From Bacteroidales bacterium (GTDB lineage Bacteria > Bacteroidota > Bacteroidia > Bacteroidales > ML635J-15), in NCBI GenBank assembly GCA_028696755.1, contig JAQVGK010000073.1, forward strand, positions 1 to 10,507: a DNA stretch of 10,507 nt, read 5' to 3'. The first letter of the stretch is position 1; every line of letters begins with the position of its first letter. Below the pieces are notes generated by a model. The model was not told where the DNA came from, made no database searches, and saw only the letters and a list, made by a program, of their open reading frames with translations. This document shows positions 6,780 to 10,507 of this stretch, piece after piece. Made by a program: the position numbers and the translations under genes.

Positions 6780-7658
6780 ATGAAAGACACTGGCGAATTC
6801 ATGCATAAATATCAGATTAAAGATCTGGAGAATATATCGGGAATAAAAGCCCACACTATTCGTATATGGGAACAACGATACGAAATATTTGAACCTGAGC
6901 GAACTCCCACAAACATAAGATATTACAGCGATTCTGATTTAAAAAAACTGTTGAATATTGTGTATCTTTTAGACCGAGGGTACAAAATTTCTTCGTTTAA
7001 GAACATGTCGGAAGACGAAATAAGCTCTCTTGTTCATAGAATGAGCATCGATGATCCCGACACCGAGGCATTTTTACTGGCAATTCTCGATTATAACGCT
7101 ATGTATTTTGATAATCTGATAAAAAAATCGGTATACAATTATGGGGTAGAGGACAGTTTAAGTAAGTTAATTTATCCATTAATTGAAAAAATTGGTCTTC
7201 TGTGGATGACAGGGAGTATCAATCCTTCGCACGAACACTTCTTCAGTAATATTATCAGGCAAAAACTTTTTGCTTGGATTGATGCATTACCAGAGCCTAC
7301 CGAAAATCACAAAACATTTTTAATGTTCCTGCCGTATTTCGAACAACACGAAATAGGTTTACTATATGCTTATTATCTTGCACGATTAGCTGGTCACCGA
7401 GTTGTGTATCTTGGTCAGAATGTGCCAACGGAAGATGTGATAAAAGCTACCCAAATAATAAATCCCGATTATTTAGTTTGCTTTTTTATCGCAAATACCG
7501 AGATGTATAATCATAAATTATATTTATTACATATCGCAGAACAATTGCCAAATTATAAAATTATTGCTGCTGGAAATCAAGTAAATAAGCTCGAAAGCAA
7601 CATAAGTAAAAACTTAACAATAATTTATAATCCTGATCAGTATAAAGTTTTTTTGTAA
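6780..7658 (+). CDS. MerR-type regulator with CarH/LitR-like cobalamin-binding module
   Basis: This 292-residue regulator starts with a MerR winged helix-turn-helix (about 10-75): YQIKDLENISGIKAHTIRIW, then the wing RTPTNIRYYSDSDL. A helical cap domain follows (about 95-170) with W142, nine residues, then E152-H153, the W-x9-EH signature that covers the upper face of adenosylcobalamin in CarH/CarA/LitR proteins. The C-terminal part (about 178-292) resembles a B12-binding Rossmann domain; EQHEIG (188-193) fits the D/ExHxxG motif, with H190 as candidate lower cobalt ligand. The later S-x-L and GG motifs are not clear: the corresponding parts read CFFIANTE (234-241) and AAGNQ (263-267). Family members act as light- or B12-responsive repressors, often of carotenoid or photolyase genes; none is next to it here, so targets are unknown. 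The ATG at 6780 follows a purine-rich stretch; M8 (6801) is an alternative start. Confidence 0.85.
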   Translation: MKDTGEFMHKYQIKDLENISGIKAHTIRIWEQRYEIFEPERTPTNIRYYSDSDLKKLLNIVYLLDRGYKISSFKNMSEDEISSLVHRMSIDDPDTEAFLLAILDYNAMYFDNLIKKSVYNYGVEDSLSKLIYPLIEKIGLLWMTGSINPSHEHFFSNIIRQKLFAWIDALPEPTENHKTFLMFLPYFEQHEIGLLYAYYLARLAGHRVVYLGQNVPTEDVIKATQIINPDYLVCFFIANTEMYNHKLYLLHIAEQLPNYKIIAAGNQVNKLESNISKNLTIIYNPDQYKVFL

Positions 7659-7693
7659 ATTTTCTTACGTAAATTTCATATAAATATTTTTAC

Positions 7694-7701
7694 TAAATTT
7701 G
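7694..7701 (+). promoter_or_regulatory. Candidate -7 element for the T9SS cargo gene
   Basis: TAAATTTG matches TAnnTTTG exactly and lies 23 bases before the ATG at 7725, predicting a leader of about 15-20 nt. The surrounding DNA is very AT-rich, which raises the chance of a random match, and no -33 TTG is seen at the right distance. Confidence 0.4.
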
Positions 7702-7724
7702 TAAAAAGTAAAATTTATATTTTT

Positions 7725-9341
7725 ATGAAAATAATTTATCAGGTAATAACAGTATTTGTAATACTTAGTTTTGGCAATATTGGCTTATTAAAGTCACAAA
7801 CCTATAATTGTGAATGGATTCAGCCAACTGGACAGATAAAAATAACTACTGACAATTCGGGCAATCTTTTCATACTTAAGGTGATGTCGCCAAGTTCTGA
7901 ATTTTCTTTATTTGAGGAAAATTTCTATTCTTCTGGGTATTCAGTTCTTGTTGTAAAGTTCGATTATTTCATGAATATAATTTGGTCAAAACAATACAGT
8001 TCCGAAATAGCTCCTATTATCAACTCCTTTAAAACAAGCAGTAGTGGAGCTCTATTAATATCAGGATTACTTACAATTGATAATACCGATTTAGGTAAAG
8101 CAAGTAAAAAATTAGAAAATTTTACCACGGTTTTTGCAATCTCTTTAAATATTAATGGTGAAATCGAAAACATTTGGGATTGCGAAGAAAATATTATTAC
8201 AGCAAACGATTTTGATGTTGATGATTTAGACAATAGATTCATTGTTGCATCGTATTTAGATTCGCTTTTTATTGGAGATTCTGCTTTTGCCTGTAGCGAT
8301 TATTTAGGACCGTATGAAACAGGAGTAATCTTAAAATACAATGACAGTGATGAGTTTGTATGGGCAAAATCCGCATATCCTGAATTGGATATTTACAAAT
8401 TTATTGAAGCAGATGATGCTGGAGATATTTATATCGGAATTCAAGATATTGATTATCAGTGGGGTGCGGCAAGTGTTATGAAAATAAATACAAATTCTCA
8501 GCTCTTGTGGCATCAGTCGAACGAAAAACCATGGTCGGAATTTCCACCAGTCAGTAGCTTCATAAAATCGATGGCTGTAGATAAAGAAAACTCTGAAGTT
8601 TATATCAATATCATGAATTACGGACCATTACAATATGATTCTAACCAAATTTTGGGAGTTGGTTATAATTTTTTGATAAAGTTTAATGGGCTTGGCGAAT
8701 ACAAATGGAATAGAAATCTGGGAGGTGCGGCAGGATTTGAGGATGTTGATGTTTTTTATCGTAACGATTCGGTTTACTTCAGTGGGATGCTAGCAGATTC
8801 CATACAATTAACTAATCACTACGAATATGCTGAAAGCTTTGGAAGTGCTCATTTTGGAGCCTTAGATCCGGTTGATGCACACATCTTGGCATATAAAAGA
8901 AGTCATTCTGATTGTAACATTTCTCAGCAAGCAAGTTCAGTGGTTACAATGGATAGCTCTATTTTTGTATTAGTCACAACCGAATCAAGCATTAGTTGTT
9001 TACTTAGATTTGATGAAATTGAATCACAAAGTCCTGGCACTTTTTTATGCCGATTCAATTTTGACAGTTCTTCAGAAATGCTTGATAGCAAGATAAACCC
9101 CAATATTTCGATTTCACCAAATCCAGCTAACGAACTGTTAAATCTTTATGTTGAAAATCTTACAGAGACTATTGGTGAAATAACAATCTTATCAATTGAT
9201 GGACGCTTAATACGATCTGAACAGCTTAGTAGAGATGAGGGAAAAATAGTCGTTAGCATCTCAGATTTGTTACCAGGGACTTATTTAGTTAAATGCAAAA
9301 CTGATTTAAAGAACTACTGTCAGCGATTTGTGAAGCTATAA
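7725..9341 (+). CDS. Secreted T9SS cargo protein with predicted beta-propeller
   Basis: The 538-residue product starts with a Sec signal peptide (MKII, a hydrophobic core to about residue 22, cleavage probably after KSQ at 25). It ends in a type A T9SS sorting domain (about 456-538): [14 protein letters not shown] (463-476), ILSIDGRLI (488-496) and LLPGTYLVK (515-523), the usual SPNP...GxL...PGxYxV pattern. It should therefore cross the outer membrane and be released or surface-anchored. Between them, a short motif recurs: a strand with K, then F/Y/I, D/N and a turn, then W plus a basic or polar residue, at about 76-90, 201-215, 251-264 and 316-330 (for example FVWAKS, LLWHQS, YKWNRN), with a weaker copy near 136-152. 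This spacing suggests a beta-propeller of the SBBP-like type. No catalytic residues are recognised. The stop codon overlaps the uvrA stop on the other strand. Confidence 0.85.
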   Translation: MKIIYQVITVFVILSFGNIGLLKSQTYNCEWIQPTGQIKITTDNSGNLFILKVMSPSSEFSLFEENFYSSGYSVLVVKFDYFMNIIWSKQYSSEIAPIINSFKTSSSGALLISGLLTIDNTDLGKASKKLENFTTVFAISLNINGEIENIWDCEENIITANDFDVDDLDNRFIVASYLDSLFIGDSAFACSDYLGPYETGVILKYNDSDEFVWAKSAYPELDIYKFIEADDAGDIYIGIQDIDYQWGAASVMKINTNSQLLWHQSNEKPWSEFPPVSSFIKSMAVDKENSEVYINIMNYGPLQYDSNQILGVGYNFLIKFNGLGEYKWNRNLGGAAGFEDVDVFYRNDSVYFSGMLADSIQLTNHYEYAESFGSAHFGALDPVDAHILAYKRSHSDCNISQQASSVVTMDSSIFVLVTTESSISCLLRFDEIESQSPGTFLCRFNFDSSSEMLDSKINPNISISPNPANELLNLYVENLTETIGEITILSIDGRLIRSEQLSRDEGKIVVSISDLLPGTYLVKCKTDLKNYCQRFVKL

Positions 9342-10507
9342 TTCATTCTTCAAAAATTCGCCAGTAAAGCTGTTTTTATTTTTTGCGACATCTTCTGGTG
9401 TTCCACTTGCCACAACTGTACCACCTCTTTCACCACCTTCGGGTCCCATATCAATTACCCAGTCGGCCGATTTAATGATATCGAGATTGTGCTCAATAAT
9501 TATCATACTGTTGCCTCGATCTACAAGCGAGTTCAGAACTTCGAGCAGCACGCGTATATCGTCGAAATGTAATCCTGTTGTAGGTTCATCTAAAATATAA
9601 AGAGTGTTTCCTGTGTCTCGTTTCATTAATTCAGTAGCAAGTTTTACCCGTTGAGCCTCACCGCCTGACAACGTAGTGCTGGCTTGCCCTAAAGTAATAT
9701 ATCCAAGGCCTACCTGCTGTAGAACTAAAAGTTTACGATAAAGATGCGGGACATTCTCGAAAAACTCGACTGATGCATTAATAGTTAAATTCAACACGTC
9801 CGAAATTGATTTCCCCTTGAATTTAACTTCCAGAGTTTCTCGGTTATACCTTTTACCGCGACAAGTTTCGCAAGGCACATAAACATCTGGTAAAAAATTC
9901 ATTTCAATTGTTCTAACTCCAGCACCCTTACAGGTTTCGCATCTTCCACCAACAACATTAAACGAAAATCTACCCGATTTATATCCTCTTATTTTTGATT
10001 CGGGTAAACTTGCAAATAAATCCCTAATTTCGGCAAATATTCCAGTATATGTGGCAGGATTTGAACGAGGAGTTTTGCCTATTGGAGATTGATCAACCTC
10101 GATGTATTTATCGATGTTTTCAATGCCTTCAATTTTATCGTGATCAAGAGGGAAAGCATTAGAATTATAGAAATGCCTTGCAAGCACAGGTACTAGAGTT
10201 TCGTTGAGCAAACTTGATTTCCCGCTACCCGAAACACCAGTCATGCAAACCAATACACCAGTCGGAATTTCTACATCAATATTTTTAAGATTATTCCCTC
10301 TAGCACCACGAATAACAATTTTTTTATCACTGATAAGTCTTCGTTGTGCAGGGACTTCGATTTTGAGCTGGCCGTTGATATATTTAGAAGTTACCGAATC
10401 AGAATTTTTCATTTCGTCAGGTGTTCCTGCAAACACCAGTTTTCCGCCTTTTCGACCCGCACCAGGACCAATATCAGCGACGAAATCAGCTTCTACAATC
10501 ATATCCT
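9336..10507 (-). CDS. uvrA: UvrA, excinuclease ABC subunit A, C-terminal part
   Basis: This is the last ~390 codons of uvrA; the 5' part lies beyond the right edge. The Met codon at 10502-10500 is internal (reads D-M-I-V-E-A-D, part of the conserved EHDxDMI region), and the frame stays open to the edge. UvrA is the DNA-damage-sensing ATPase of nucleotide excision repair and works as a dimer with UvrB. Counting from that Met, the second ABC ATPase shows Walker [10 protein letters not shown] (89-97), a zinc finger with C188, C191, C211 and C214 (CETC...CETC), the signature LSGGEAQR (278-285) and Walker [13 protein letters not shown] (301-312). The C-terminus is complete. Nothing unusual is seen in the protein. 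The gene converges on the T9SS cargo gene with a 6-bp overlap. Confidence 0.98.
   Translation of the reverse strand, partial: DMIVEADFVADIGPGAGRKGGKLVFAGTPDEMKNSDSVTSKYINGQLKIEVPAQRRLISDKKIVIRGARGNNLKNIDVEIPTGVLVCMTGVSGSGKSSLLNETLVPVLARHFYNSNAFPLDHDKIEGIENIDKYIEVDQSPIGKTPRSNPATYTGIFAEIRDLFASLPESKIRGYKSGRFSFNVVGGRCETCKGAGVRTIEMNFLPDVYVPCETCRGKRYNRETLEVKFKGKSISDVLNLTINASVEFFENVPHLYRKLLVLQQVGLGYITLGQASTTLSGGEAQRVKLATELMKRDTGNTLYILDEPTTGLHFDDIRVLLEVLNSLVDRGNSMIIIEHNLDIIKSADWVIDMGPEGGERGGTVVASGTPEDVAKNKNSFTGEFLKNEL

Overview
The window looks like part of a Bacteroidota (Bacteroidetes) chromosome. It is AT-rich, its gene starts lack strong Shine-Dalgarno sequences, several genes are preceded by the Bacteroidetes -7 promoter element (TAnnTTTG), and one gene encodes a secreted protein with a type IX secretion (T9SS) C-terminal sorting domain. 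The genus cannot be told from this sequence.

Region 1 (1-2434) is the leader-distal part of a large CRISPR array with 34 repeats of 30 bp. It is read on the + strand, because the repeats end in ATTGAAAC, the usual 8-nt crRNA handle, and they degenerate towards the right. The leader and any cas genes lie to the left, outside the window. Thirty ordinary spacers are 34-37 bp long. The last ~770 bp are abnormal: three copies of a 111-bp element (E) occupy spacer positions, one spacer is present twice, and nearly all repeat variants cluster there. The layout can be read as three tandem blocks, each ending in a variant repeat plus E. The blocks differ in which spacers they carry, as expected from tandem duplication followed by spacer loss.

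Region 2 (2483-6670) holds three + strand genes. The first is an MFS transporter that starts 48 bp after the last repeat. Next is a two-domain acyltransferase/GNAT protein that matches the architecture of OlsF-type ornithine (amino-acid) lipid synthases. One base after its stop comes a fold-type-I PLP aminotransferase, so those two are probably co-transcribed. A hairpin plus T-run closes this unit.

Region 3 (6780-9341) holds a MerR-type regulator with a CarH/LitR-like cobalamin cap and a divergent B12 fold, then a T9SS-exported protein predicted to be a beta-propeller, each with its own candidate promoter. Region 4 (9336-10507, - strand) is the C-terminal ~390 residues of UvrA. Its stop codon overlaps the stop of the converging T9SS cargo gene, and its 5' end runs off the right edge.

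The most unusual features are the trailer end of the CRISPR array with its repeated, possibly structured 111-bp element, and the tight pairing of an aminolipid synthase with an aminotransferase. No cas gene, transposase, tRNA or rRNA was seen.
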